64,000 nt of DNA from an uncultured Bacteroidales bacterium (GCA_945948555.1 CAMFBM010000008.1:1-64000), one strand, 5' to 3'; positions 46,524 through 56,001 are shown, numbered from the stretch's first letter. Numbers and translations are program-made. Notes: a model not told the origin generated them from the sequence alone.

Positions 46524-47273
46524 TTATCTATTTTTTATTTCATCCAAAGCAAAAGGAAGGAAATATGAAAGCTGTGCCTTCCACCAGGGCCAGTCGTGGC
46601 TGACATCCTTGCCCCACCAGTCCACCCATGCATCTATATTCTTCTCTTTCAATGCGTTCTCCAACAATGCAGTGGCATCCATCTCAATTTCCTCATTGGC
46701 ACCCTGACCCACGCAGAGAACAATTGTCCTGTCCCTCAGGAGTTTCACCCTCGAATCGTCCGAAGGCAAGTCCCGGAGGAAATGCACTGGAGAATTTGTC
46801 TTCCAGAGATCGTTCATCCATCCGTTCGTAAAATAGCGTGCATCGTAAGCACCTGACAGACCTATCATTCCGCTGAACAGTTCCGGACGGCGAAGCAGTG
46901 CGTTCGCCGCGTGGGCTGCCCCGAGACTGCACCCTACGGCAAGCGGAGGTATTCCGGAATCATTAAGTCTGCTCACAAAAGGCAGAAATTCCTCAATGAC
47001 AAAGCGGAAATAATTCTCCTGCCGCTGCGCCCTCCAGACCTTCCTGGCATACTTGTTCGACCAGGTCTGGACGTCAATAGTGTCCAGGCAGAAAAGCTGG
47101 ATTTCCCCATTCTCAATCCTGTCCTGAAGGATATCAACCATCCCGAATCCCTCCCACTGGTCACACATCCCGTCCTGTGTAGGAAAGGCAACAATAGGAC
47201 AGCCGGCGTTTCCGTAAACGCGGAAACTCATATTTTTTTCGAGATATTTACTATATATGTCAATATTTTTCAA
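46524..47273 (-). CDS. alpha/beta-hydrolase esterase (esterase D-like)
   Basis: 249 residues, cytoplasmic, no signal. Nucleophile elbow AVGCSLGAAHA near 113, strand LCVGQGANEEIE near 190, and the catalytic His in SHDWPWWKAQL near 226, as in the putative esterase (PF00756) family. It is paired with an ATP-grasp ligase, a pairing also seen in other bacteria, which suggests the two act on the same metabolite. ATG at 47273 or 47231 possible. Confidence 0.8.
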   Translation of the reverse strand: MKNIDIYSKYLEKNMSFRVYGNAGCPIVAFPTQDGMCDQWEGFGMVDILQDRIENGEIQLFCLDTIDVQTWSNKYARKVWRAQRQENYFRFVIEEFLPFVSRLNDSGIPPLAVGCSLGAAHAANALLRRPELFSGMIGLSGAYDARYFTNGWMNDLWKTNSPVHFLRDLPSDDSRVKLLRDRTIVLCVGQGANEEIEMDATALLENALKEKNIDAWVDWWGKDVSHDWPWWKAQLSYFLPFALDEIKNR

Positions 47274-47361
47274 TGCAAAAAGAATATGAAATATCCCGCA
47301 ATTTTAGCGAAATATTTCATATTCTCAAAATTCCTTATTTAGGACAAAGGCAGACAATCAG

Positions 47362-48822
47362 TTACTCCCCTTTAAGTATTTGAAAATCAGGATTCTTGAC
47401 ATGTGCTTCAAGCATTATGGCCTTGAGTTCCTCAACCTTTGAAGGATTCACAGCAGCGAGATTGCGCGTCTCGGAAGGGTCCTCGTCAAGGTTGTAGAGT
47501 TCAAAGACAGGATTGTCCGTGCGGATGTTCAGGTGGACAAGTTTCCACTCTCCTTTGCGGACAGCCTGACGACCATTGAGTTCCTGAAATTCAAAGTAGA
47601 GATAGTCATGCTCCTTCTGACCGTTTTTCCCTTCAAGAAGAGGCAGGAGACTGACTCCATCCATTGTCTGTGGAATCTTCTGACCGTTCAACTCCCTTAG
47701 AGTCGGCATTATGTCCCAGAAGGAGCAGATGAAATCGGTCTTTTTCCCAGCCTGGACGTGTCCCTTCCAACTGACCATCAGAGGAACACGTATACCGCCC
47801 TCGTACAGGTCTCTCTTGTAGCCTCTCCAAGGACCATTTGAATCAAAGAAATCCGGATCGGCTCCGCCTTCCTTGTGAGGACCGTTGTCTGAAGAGAAAA
47901 CGATGATGGTGTTGTCATAGACACCGAGCTCCTTCAGTTTGTCAACAATCTGACCCACATACATATCCAGACGGGAGACCATTGCTGCGAAAGTAGCCCT
48001 CGGATAGTCCTGGGAGCAGTACCCTCCTATCCTGAACATCGGGGCTCCCTGATCGGTTCCCCTGTACGGGTTCTCGGCAAACCTGCCTCTGAATCCTTGG
48101 ATGATATCATCCTCAGGGACAATCAGTTCCGCGTGAGGAATTGTGGTCGGATACCACATAAAGAACGGCTTTCCGTCCTTCACGCAGGTCTCGAGGAAGT
48201 CCAGGGCCTTCTTCTGGATGAGGTCCGGCGCGTAGGTGCCCTGACCGTAAGGAACCGCATCGCAGTTGTCAGTCAGTTCCACCCTCTGCTCATTGTCCCA
48301 GAGATGATCCGGGTAGTAACTGTGGGCAAGCCTCTGACAGTTGTAGCCATAGAATTCATCCACACCCATCTCAAGCGGGTCACCTGTGGTGCCGACCATT
48401 CCGAGTCCCCACTTTCCGAAAGCTCCCGTAGTGTAGCCGGCCGATTTGAGGTCGTGGAAGAAGGTGTGCGTACCTGCAGGCAGAGGGAACTGCCCTTCAG
48501 GCTGGACTTCCTTGTTGCCCCGGATCGGAGTGTGACCGCTGTGGGTTCCTGTCAGAAGGCAGGACCGAGACGGGGCGCTAACCGTGGTTCCCGAGTAACA
48601 CTGGGTGAAAAGCATTCCCTCGGAGGCTATTCTGTCGATGTTGGGAGTGCTGAATTTCTGCTGTCCATAGCAGCTTAGGTCTCCCCACCCAAGGTCGTCA
48701 GCAAGGATGAAAACGACGTTAGGCCTGGTCTGCTGCCCTACTGACTGACGGCCGCTGCAGGCCGTTACGGCTACTGCGGCTCCCGCCAGCATCATTGAGT
48801 CAAAAATTTTTGATGATTTCAT
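47362..48822 (-). CDS. sulfatase (S1 family, Ser-type), lipoprotein
   Basis: Hydrolyses sulfate esters on glycans or small molecules in the periplasm. 486 residues: lipoprotein signal (AGAAVAVTAC), metal site ILADDLGWGD near 40, maturation motif S-A-P-S-R near 84 in which Ser becomes formylglycine (needs anSME, not in this window), GKWGLG near 139, and metal site FSSDNGPH near 305. Faces the divergent GH29 fucosidase and may share its regulation. Confidence 0.9.
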   Translation of the reverse strand: MKSSKIFDSMMLAGAAVAVTACSGRQSVGQQTRPNVVFILADDLGWGDLSCYGQQKFSTPNIDRIASEGMLFTQCYSGTTVSAPSRSCLLTGTHSGHTPIRGNKEVQPEGQFPLPAGTHTFFHDLKSAGYTTGAFGKWGLGMVGTTGDPLEMGVDEFYGYNCQRLAHSYYPDHLWDNEQRVELTDNCDAVPYGQGTYAPDLIQKKALDFLETCVKDGKPFFMWYPTTIPHAELIVPEDDIIQGFRGRFAENPYRGTDQGAPMFRIGGYCSQDYPRATFAAMVSRLDMYVGQIVDKLKELGVYDNTIIVFSSDNGPHKEGGADPDFFDSNGPWRGYKRDLYEGGIRVPLMVSWKGHVQAGKKTDFICSFWDIMPTLRELNGQKIPQTMDGVSLLPLLEGKNGQKEHDYLYFEFQELNGRQAVRKGEWKLVHLNIRTDNPVFELYNLDEDPSETRNLAAVNPSKVEELKAIMLEAHVKNPDFQILKGE

Positions 48823-48890
48823 TATCGTCGGTGCAGGTTATTTATGAAGATTCCTTAATCCTAAAGAAAAAATTCCATTTTGAGGAAATG

Positions 48891-48913
48891 CAAATATAAT
48901 AATATTATTTTTG
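48891..48913. promoter_or_regulatory. divergent -7 boxes, sulfatase and alpha-fucosidase
   Basis: Minus TATATTTG (48898-48891) for the sulfatase; plus TATTTTTG (48906-48913) for the fucosidase. The boxes are 7 bp apart, so the two promoters compete. Confidence 0.55.
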
Positions 48914-48961
48914 CACCTGAGAAAAACGGATATTGTTACATATACCTAATATATATTGGAT

Positions 48962-50452
48962 ATGACCAGAAAATATTTTCCTATTACAGTACTGGCGGTG
49001 ATGATGGCTGCTTCCTGCACGAGAACAGAGGCTCCCTCTCCCTGTGGTCCCTGTCCGAGCGAAGACCAGATGAAGATTCAGGATATGGAGACATACGCAT
49101 TCCTGCATTACTCCCTTAACACCTACACCGGTCAGGAATGGGGCTACGGCAATGAAGACCTTGCTCTCTTCAATCCGTCGAAACTGGATGCCGGACAATG
49201 GGCCAGAACCTGCAAGGAAGCCGGAATGAAGGGCATTATCTTCACAGCAAAGCATCACGGGGGCTTCTGCGCCTGGCCTTCCGCCTACACGGATTACAGT
49301 GTGAAGAACACCCCTTGGAAAGACGGCAAGGGTGACGTTGTCGGAGAACTTGCAGAAGCCTGCCGCCAGGAAGGGCTGAGATTCGCAGTTTACCTCTCCC
49401 CATGGGACCGCAATCACGCGGAGTACGGACGCGAGGCCTATGTCAAGTATTTCAGAAACCAGCTTACCGAACTTCTGAGCAACTACGGGGACATCTTCGA
49501 GGTCTGGTTTGACGGGGCTAACGGAGGGAACGGATGGTACGGCGGTGCGGATGAGCACAGGACAATCAGCGAGGACTATTACGGCTGGGACAAGACCTAC
49601 GAACTGGTCAGGAGTCTTCAGGAGCACGTCTGCGTTTGGGGTGCGGCGGAACACGGAGCCGAAATGACCTGGTGCGGAAACGAGCGCGGAGTCATAGGAT
49701 ATCCTCACTGGACCCCGAAGAGAAAAGGCGAGCCGATGACCTCAGAGACCCGCCGTCACGGAAGCGAGGACGGTGACCTCTGGTGTATCTCCGAGGCCGA
49801 TGTCTCAATCCGCCCGGGCTGGTTCTACCACGAAAGTGAGGACTCTCAGGTCAAGAGCCTTTCAAAACTGATGGATATTTACTACAAGTCAGTTGGGCGC
49901 AACGGGACCCTCCTGCTCAACTTTCCGATTACCCCTGACGGCCTGATTCATCCGATTGACAGCGCAAGGGGTTCCGCTTTCAGGAAAATGGTCGAGACTG
50001 TCTTCAAGGACAATCTTGCTGCAGGTGCAAAGGTCAGTGCGACCAACGAAAGGGGCGGAGCACGCAGATATTCCGCAGCAAAGGCCGTCGATGCCGATGA
50101 AAACACTTACTGGGCAACTGACGACGATATCACGGCAGCCTCTCTCACAATTGATTTCGGACGCGAGACCACATTCAACAGGTTCGTAGTTCAGGAATAT
50201 GTACGATTGGGACAAAGGGTGAAGGATTTCTCTCTGGAAGCTCTTGTGGACGGGGGATGGATTGAGTTGAACGATGCTATTTCCGCACCTGAAGACGGGC
50301 TTCAGACAATAGGGCGCAAGAGAATCGTCTGCTTCCCTGACGTCACGGCCACCCGGTTGCGTTTCAACATCCTTGACAGCAAGGCCTGCCCGCTGATTTC
50401 CGGCATCGGGGTTTACCGAGCTCCAGAAATTACTCCGGAGGATTCACTCTAG
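48962..50452 (+). CDS. GH29 alpha-L-fucosidase, lipoprotein
   Basis: Removes fucose from glycans. 496 residues: lipoprotein signal (VLAVMMAASC), FLHYSLNTYTGQEWGYG near 43, AKHHGGFCAWPS near 99, and the nucleophile Asp in EVWFDGANGG near 183; a galactose-binding-like C-terminal domain from about 350. The sequence pattern suggests the alpha-1,3/4-specific group (GH29-B) rather than the broad group, but this is not certain. ATG at 48962; an in-frame TTG lies just before. Confidence 0.9.
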   Translation: MTRKYFPITVLAVMMAASCTRTEAPSPCGPCPSEDQMKIQDMETYAFLHYSLNTYTGQEWGYGNEDLALFNPSKLDAGQWARTCKEAGMKGIIFTAKHHGGFCAWPSAYTDYSVKNTPWKDGKGDVVGELAEACRQEGLRFAVYLSPWDRNHAEYGREAYVKYFRNQLTELLSNYGDIFEVWFDGANGGNGWYGGADEHRTISEDYYGWDKTYELVRSLQEHVCVWGAAEHGAEMTWCGNERGVIGYPHWTPKRKGEPMTSETRRHGSEDGDLWCISEADVSIRPGWFYHESEDSQVKSLSKLMDIYYKSVGRNGTLLLNFPITPDGLIHPIDSARGSAFRKMVETVFKDNLAAGAKVSATNERGGARRYSAAKAVDADENTYWATDDDITAASLTIDFGRETTFNRFVVQEYVRLGQRVKDFSLEALVDGGWIELNDAISAPEDGLQTIGRKRIVCFPDVTATRLRFNILDSKACPLISGIGVYRAPEITPEDSL

Positions 50453-50546
50453 GAATATGAAAAAAATAACCTGCTTCAAAGGAGGGATTTTCAGAATGGT
50501 TTGCCTTCGCTGGAACGATGATATTTCATATTCCCGAAACTTTTAC

Positions 50547-50554
50547 TACCTTTG
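50547..50554 (+). promoter_or_regulatory. -7 box of helicase gene
   Basis: TACCTTTG, 33 bp before the start codon. It follows an 11-bp inverted repeat GGAATATGAAA (50452-50462) / TTTCATATTCC (50524-50534). Confidence 0.5.
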
Positions 50555-50587
50555 AGCGTTTGCGGTTGACGGGGAACAGAAAGGTAT

Positions 50588-52702
50588 ATGGAAAAGGATT
50601 TAGTTTTTGAAACAGCGGAAAGATATGTCAACGAGACAGGCAGGTCAATCTTCCTGACGGGAAAGGCAGGAACCGGAAAGACCACTTTCCTGAAGCACAT
50701 CACCGCCACAACGTCCAAACGCTTCGTTGTTCTCGCACCTACCGGAGTTGCCGCAATCAATGCCGGAGGTTCCACCATTCATTCGTTTTTCCTGCTCCCA
50801 CTCTGTCCGTATCTTCCTGATGTAAAAGAACTTGTGACAGAATACCAGATGCCGGAGCATTACCGCGGACTCCGGAAGGACAGAATCCGTATCATCCGGA
50901 CGCTCGACCTTCTGATCATCGATGAGATTTCTATGGTCAGGGCTGACCTGCTTGACGCCGTGGATATGACCCTAAGGCGGTACCGCCGCAATGACAAGCC
51001 TTTCGGAGGGGTGCAGCTTCTGATGATTGGGGACGCGCAGCAACTCTCCCCAGTCGTGAAGGAAAATGAGAGACAGTACATCTCACAGGTCTATCCTTCA
51101 CCGTATTTCTTCAGTTCAAAGGCTCTTGCGAAACTGCCCTACATCACCATTGAACTGACCAGGGTTTATCGTCAGAAGGATGCATCATTCCTTGAAATCC
51201 TGAATGCAATCCGGGACAACAGGGCCACTCCTGAAATCCTGAAGGCACTTAACTCCCGGGTCGGGGCATTTGACGGCGAGGAGGCCGGCAGTGGGGAGAC
51301 CATCAGACTGACGACCCACAATGCCCAGTCTGATGAAATCAACAGCCGGAAACTCAATGAACTGAAAGGCGAGGAGCACATTTTCGAGGCGGAAATCGAG
51401 GGCGATTTCCCGGAAAGCCTCTACCCTGTGGGAAAGGTTCTGAGCCTGAAAAAGGGGGCTCAGGTGATGTTCGCCAGGAACGACCCTGAAGGAGCATATT
51501 ACAACGGAAAGGTCGGAAAGATTGAAGATATTGACAATAAAGGTGTTGTCAGAGTAATGGATTCAGACGGAAGGACTATCCCGGTCGAGGTCTCCGAATG
51601 GTGCAACACACAGTACACCCTTGACAAGGAGTCCGGAGAAATCCGTCAGGAGACCGTCGGGACTTTCAGGCAGCTGCCGCTCCGGATTGCCTGGGCCATC
51701 ACCATCCACAAAAGTCAGGGGCTGACTTTCGACAGGGTTATCATCAACGCCGGTGCAGCCTTTGCCTTCGGACAGGTCTATGTGGCCCTGTCACGCTGCC
51801 GCAGTCTTGAGGGCATTTCCCTGGAGACACCCGTGAGGGCTTCCAACATCTACAATGACTGGAATGTGGCAGATTTCAATGCCGAGATTCCCCCCATCGA
51901 GGCCGTGCGGAAACATCTGAACGAAGACGGGATTGCCTACTGGTTTGACATACTGCGGGATATTTTCTCCTTCGACGAATGCTGCAGGAACGCCGGCTGG
52001 GTCAGAAAAGCCTGCAGAGGAAGCGTAGAAAAGGTCTACCCCACACAGTATCAGGCATTCCTGGAAACAGTCCGCGCACTTGACGATGCAAAGAAGGTCG
52101 GAGACACCTTTCAGACCCAGCTCACAAAAATCCAGAACAGCCCGACTTACGACACATCCTACCTGAACGAAAGACTGGTGAAGGCAGCAAGCTACTTTCT
52201 GCCCCTCTTCGAGAAGGCACGTGACCTGACACTTGACATCTCGGGCCTTACAATCGACAACAAGGAAAACGCCAAAAATGTGAAAGAGTCCACTACCGAG
52301 GCCCTCAACTGCCTGGAAATCACCTGCAGGACCTTCAAATGCATTCTTGACTTCCAGCTCACGCCCCAAAGGTACAACCAGATTCGCACCAACGTCCTGA
52401 CCGAAGATCGCAAGAAACCGAAAAAGGAACGTCGTCTGAAGAAAATCGAAGATTCCGAAGGAGAAGGCAGTTCAGTGGTCAATGAACAATTGCGGGAGAG
52501 GCTCCAGCTCTGGAGAAGCGAAAAATTCAAGGCCGAAAACATCCCTGCCTATATGATCCTCCACCAGAGCACCCTGATGACCATCGCCTCAACAGTACCC
52601 CACACCAAAGAGGAACTTCTCAGTGTCAAGGGATTCGGTCAAGCCAAATTCGAGAAATACGGAGAAGAGATTCTCTCTGTCTGCAGGGAATTTGAGAAAT
52701 GA
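50588..52702 (+). CDS. Pif1/RecD-like superfamily 1B helicase with C-terminal HRDC domain
   Basis: 5'-3' DNA helicase. 704 residues: Walker A LTGKAGTGKTTF near 23, APTGVAAINAGGSTIHSFF near 48, Walker B LIIDEISMV near 115, GDAQQLSPV near 145, and the C-terminal UvrD_C_2 helicase box with AITIHKSQGLTFDRV near 375 and YVALSRC near 400. An HRDC domain occupies about 630-704 (PAYMILHQSTLMTIA, LLSVKGFGQAKFEKYG). Common in Bacteroidales; likely works on G-quadruplex or fork DNA by analogy with Pif1. Confidence 0.88.
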   Translation: MEKDLVFETAERYVNETGRSIFLTGKAGTGKTTFLKHITATTSKRFVVLAPTGVAAINAGGSTIHSFFLLPLCPYLPDVKELVTEYQMPEHYRGLRKDRIRIIRTLDLLIIDEISMVRADLLDAVDMTLRRYRRNDKPFGGVQLLMIGDAQQLSPVVKENERQYISQVYPSPYFFSSKALAKLPYITIELTRVYRQKDASFLEILNAIRDNRATPEILKALNSRVGAFDGEEAGSGETIRLTTHNAQSDEINSRKLNELKGEEHIFEAEIEGDFPESLYPVGKVLSLKKGAQVMFARNDPEGAYYNGKVGKIEDIDNKGVVRVMDSDGRTIPVEVSEWCNTQYTLDKESGEIRQETVGTFRQLPLRIAWAITIHKSQGLTFDRVIINAGAAFAFGQVYVALSRCRSLEGISLETPVRASNIYNDWNVADFNAEIPPIEAVRKHLNEDGIAYWFDILRDIFSFDECCRNAGWVRKACRGSVEKVYPTQYQAFLETVRALDDAKKVGDTFQTQLTKIQNSPTYDTSYLNERLVKAASYFLPLFEKARDLTLDISGLTIDNKENAKNVKESTTEALNCLEITCRTFKCILDFQLTPQRYNQIRTNVLTEDRKKPKKERRLKKIEDSEGEGSSVVNEQLRERLQLWRSEKFKAENIPAYMILHQSTLMTIASTVPHTKEELLSVKGFGQAKFEKYGEEILSVCREFEK

Positions 52703-52752
52703 CAAAACCCTGAATTCGTAAGGAATATGAAAAAATATAAAACAATTTAATT

Positions 52753-54153
52753 ATGTCTTTCATCAACGAAGATTTCATGCTGTCGAATGAGGCAGCACGA
52801 CAGCTCTACCACGAAGGAGCGGAGAAAATGCCGATTATCGACTATCACTGCCATCTCATTCCGCAGATGATTGCCGAAAACCATCAGTTTGCAGACATCA
52901 CGGAACTCTGGCTCGGAGGCGACCATTACAAATGGCGCGCAATGAGGGGCAACGGAGTGGACGAGGAATATATTACAGGAGGCAAATCATCCTGGGAGAA
53001 ATTCAGCAAATGGGCCGAGACCGTGCCATATACGATGAGAAACCCTCTCTATCACTGGACACATCTCGAGCTCAAGAGAGTTTTCGGAATCGATTCCCTG
53101 CTCTCCCCTGCCACTGCAAGGGATATTTTCGAGGAGTGCAATGCAAAACTGGCGACCGAAGAGTTCCGGGGACAGGCCCTCATCAGAAGATTCAATGTTG
53201 AGGTCGTCTGCACGACGGACGACCCTGCCGATGACCTCCGCTACCACAAGGCAATTGCCGAAAAGCCGTTCGGAGTGAAAGTCATTCCTGCCTGGAGGCC
53301 TGACAAGGCTATGGCAATCGAGAATCCGGAATCCTACAAGGCATATCTCGAGAAACTCGGCGAGGCGGCAGGAATGGAGATCCGCACTTACTCCGACCTG
53401 ATTGAGGCCCTTGGGAAACGCCACGAATTCTTTGAGTCAATGGGCTGTAAACTTTCAGACCACGGTCTTGAGACTTTCTATGCCTCTGACTACACCGACA
53501 GCGAAATCGAGGCAATCTTCGCAAAGGTTCTTTCAGGAAAGAATGCTGACGCAGAGGAACTTGACAAATTCCGCAGCGCCTGCCTGCACGACTTTGCAGT
53601 GATGGATGCCGAGGCAGGCTGGGCACAGCAGTTCCATATCGGCGCAATCCGCAACAACAACACGAGGATGTTCAACCTGCTCGGTCCTGACACCGGCTAC
53701 GATGCAATCCACGACGTCCAGTGCGCTGCCGCAGGACACCGCTTCTTCGACAGGCTCACACTTGAGGGCAAACTGGCAAAAACCATCCTCTACTGCCTCA
53801 ATCCGAAGGACAACGAGGTTCTGATGACAATGGCCTACACCTTCAACGACGGGACTGTTCCGGGCAAGATGCAGTTCGGTTCAGGCTGGTGGTTCCTCGA
53901 TCAGGAAGACGGTATGCGCAAGCAGATGAACGCACTGTCAGCCCTCGGGTTGCTGACCAGGTTTGTCGGGATGCTGACCGACTCACGCAGTTTTGTCAGC
54001 TATCCGCGCCACGAATACTTCCGCCGCATCCTCTGCTCTGTCCTCGGTGAGGACATCGAGAAGGGCAAACTTCCTGCAAGCGAGATGGATTTCATCAGGA
54101 AAGTCGTAGAGGACATCTCCTACAACAATGCCAGGAATTATTTCAACTTCTAA
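52753..54153 (+). CDS. uxaC: glucuronate isomerase (uronate isomerase)
   Basis: Converts D-glucuronate to D-fructuronate (and galacturonate to tagaturonate), first step of hexuronate use. 466 residues, amidohydrolase fold: PIIDYHCHL near 28, RRFNVEVVCTTDDPADD near 148, FQ-His region WAQQFHIGAIRNNN near 292, and GMLTDSRSFVSYPRHEYFRR near 412. Neighbouring uxu/uxa genes are absent; only the remains of a LacI-type regulator follow. Confidence 0.95.
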   Translation: MSFINEDFMLSNEAARQLYHEGAEKMPIIDYHCHLIPQMIAENHQFADITELWLGGDHYKWRAMRGNGVDEEYITGGKSSWEKFSKWAETVPYTMRNPLYHWTHLELKRVFGIDSLLSPATARDIFEECNAKLATEEFRGQALIRRFNVEVVCTTDDPADDLRYHKAIAEKPFGVKVIPAWRPDKAMAIENPESYKAYLEKLGEAAGMEIRTYSDLIEALGKRHEFFESMGCKLSDHGLETFYASDYTDSEIEAIFAKVLSGKNADAEELDKFRSACLHDFAVMDAEAGWAQQFHIGAIRNNNTRMFNLLGPDTGYDAIHDVQCAAAGHRFFDRLTLEGKLAKTILYCLNPKDNEVLMTMAYTFNDGTVPGKMQFGSGWWFLDQEDGMRKQMNALSALGLLTRFVGMLTDSRSFVSYPRHEYFRRILCSVLGEDIEKGKLPASEMDFIRKVVEDISYNNARNYFNF

Positions 54154-54213
54154 CCGCATCCGCATCAAATGGCAAAATACAGCGGAGTTACCTTATAAAC
54201 TCCTCCCCGAGAA

Positions 54214-54573
54214 TCAATAGTTGTCGATATTCAGCCGTGACAGAATGTCCATATGGGCATAATTGTCACGGCTGACCGGTTTTTCCCCTTTCACTATCTA
54301 GTCAACCAAGGTTGTGACAGCCTGAAGGGCCTCCACATTCTTCTCCAGATTGTCAAATCCGATTACACGGCGATCCTCGGAAGGGTGTTTGCGCAGAAAA
54401 TCCGTGATGAGATGAATCCTAGAATTGAACATCACTACAAGTTTCCTGTCAGGAGTAAGTTCCTTCAGGTTTTTACCAACGTCCTCCGGACGGGAAGGAT
54501 CCACGAAAAGATTTGTTATCCGGCAGTTCGGGAAATGGGAGAAGCGGAGGAAGCACCACTCCGGAAGGTTCAA
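54214..54573 (-). pseudogene. LacI-type transcriptional regulator remnant
   Basis: Two blocks on the minus strand match the effector-binding half of a LacI-family regulator. 54573-54298 encodes NLFVDPSRPEDVG, LVVMFNSRIHLITDFLRKHP and RRVIGFDNLEKNVEALQ, then stops. A second block in another frame, ending at the stop 54216-54214, encodes GEKPVSRDNYAHMDILSRLN and the usual short NIDNY end. The N-terminal HTH and the part between the blocks are gone. LacI regulators next to uxaC commonly control hexuronate genes. Confidence 0.65.
54231..54275 (+). terminator. 12-bp inverted repeat after uxaC
   Basis: TCAGCCGTGACA (54231-54242) and TGTCACGGCTGA (54264-54275) are a perfect inverted repeat, followed by CCGG and TTTTT. 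It may end uxaC transcription although it lies within the regulator remnant. Confidence 0.55.
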
Positions 54574-54626
54574 GCATCAAGAGGGACTTGTAGGCATTGT
54601 CACAGGCAGTGCCACACTGTTTTGTT

Positions 54627-55226
54627 TTACTTGTGTCTGGACGACAGTTCCTTCTCCAGATCTGAGATACTGAATCCCATCTGCTCATTGAGGACCAGCA
54701 GGTGGTAAATCAGGTCGCAGGTCTCGTAGAGATAACGTTCGCGGTTGCCGCAGGTCGCCTCTATGACAGTCTCCACTGCCTCCTCACCGACTTTCTGTGC
54801 AATCTTGTTCACTCCCTTTGTGAAAAGTTTAGTGGTATAGGAACCTTCAGGCATAGTCTCATGACGACCCTGGATGACTTTTTCAAGACTGCGGATGAAA
54901 CCTTCGTTGTCCGGCGTGTCAAAACAGCTTACTGTCCCCCTGTGACACGTCGGCCCGCAAGGATTGCAGCGAAGAAGAAGGGTGTCGCTGTCGCAGTCTG
55001 CAAACATATCCACGACATTCAGGAAATTGCCGCTGGTCTCCCCCTTGGTCCAGAGGGCTTCCCGTGTGCGGCTGTAGAAAGTCGCCTTGCCCGTTTCCAA
55101 GGTCTTTTCAAATGCCTCTTTGTTCATATAGGCCACCATCAGTACCTTCAATGTGACCGCATCCTGCACCACTACCGGCAGCAGGCCGTCAGAGTTTTTA
55201 CTCAAATTAAAATCTTCAAATTTCAT
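54627..55226 (-). CDS. hisIE: bifunctional phosphoribosyl-AMP cyclohydrolase / phosphoribosyl-ATP pyrophosphatase
   Basis: Steps 2 and 3 of histidine synthesis. 199 residues: HisI part about 1-105 with VLMVAYMNKEAF, SRTREALWTKGETSGN and the zinc-binding C-x-P-C-G-P-T-C-H near 88; HisE part about 110-199 with YTTKLF, KVGEEAVETVIEA and DLIYHLLVL. Last gene of the his operon, 13 bp after hisF. Confidence 0.95.
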   Translation of the reverse strand: MKFEDFNLSKNSDGLLPVVVQDAVTLKVLMVAYMNKEAFEKTLETGKATFYSRTREALWTKGETSGNFLNVVDMFADCDSDTLLLRCNPCGPTCHRGTVSCFDTPDNEGFIRSLEKVIQGRHETMPEGSYTTKLFTKGVNKIAQKVGEEAVETVIEATCGNRERYLYETCDLIYHLLVLNEQMGFSISDLEKELSSRHK

Positions 55227-55239
55227 ATCTTTTTCAAAT

Positions 55240-55995
55240 TTACATTCTTACACATACTCCGGAAGCGGCGAGCGCCTCCTTGAGTTCGCCTACCGTCATC
55301 TGCCCATAATGAAAGATGCTGGCTGCAAGAGCGGCATCTGCCTTGCCTTCAGTCAGGACCCGGGCAATGTCCTGCGCTGAACCCGCACCGCCTGACGCAA
55401 TCAGAGGGACAGACAGCTGCTCAGACAATTGTGCAAACAAATCGCAGGGATATCCGCTGCGTGTCCCGTCGTGGTCCATCGAGGTCAGAAGAATCTCGCC
55501 CGCTCCCCTCTCCTGTCCCTCACGCGCCCAGGAAAAGAGTTCGCGGTCAGTCATTCTGCTGCCTCCGTGCGTGGTTATAATCCATTGATTCCCCTGATTC
55601 CTGGCATCAATGGCAAGGACTATGAATTGGCTGCCATATCGGCCGGCAATCCGGTCAATCAGGTCCGGGTTTCGCACCGCAGCGCTGTTCACTGAAATCT
55701 TGTCAGCACCTGAATCAAGGAGTCTTGCGGCATCGTCAAGACTGCTGATACCCCCACCTACAGTAAACGGTATATTTACCCTCGAAGCGATTTTCTCCAC
55801 AAGACTGACAAAAGTCCCACGTCCTTCGACAGTGGCACTGATGTCCAGATAGACCAGTTCGTCAGCCCCCTGTGCAGCATATGCCGCCCCAAGTTCCACC
55901 GGGTCACCCACATCTTTCAATCCCAGGAAGTTGATTCCCTTGACAGTCCTGCCGTTCTTCACATCCAGGCACGGTATTATCCTTTTTGCAAGCAT
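55240..55995 (-). CDS. hisF: imidazole glycerol phosphate synthase cyclase subunit
   Basis: With HisH forms IGP and AICAR from PRFAR and glutamine. 251 residues, TIM barrel: LAKRIIPCLDVKNGRTVKG, IPFTVGGGI near 78, ISVNSAAV near 100, and PLIASGGAG near 218. ATG at 55995 chosen; seven residues upstream in frame come from repeat element C. Before the insertion hisF would have overlapped the end of hisA. Confidence 0.95.
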   Translation of the reverse strand: MLAKRIIPCLDVKNGRTVKGINFLGLKDVGDPVELGAAYAAQGADELVYLDISATVEGRGTFVSLVEKIASRVNIPFTVGGGISSLDDAARLLDSGADKISVNSAAVRNPDLIDRIAGRYGSQFIVLAIDARNQGNQWIITTHGGSRMTDRELFSWAREGQERGAGEILLTSMDHDGTRSGYPCDLFAQLSEQLSVPLIASGGAGSAQDIARVLTEGKADAALAASIFHYGQMTVGELKEALAASGVCVRM

Positions 55996-56001
55996 ACAAT
56001 C

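Noticed and set aside
54253..54708. Plus-strand 151-residue ORF after uxaC
   Set aside because: Antisense to the LacI-type remnant, whose protein similarity is clear; no promoter.
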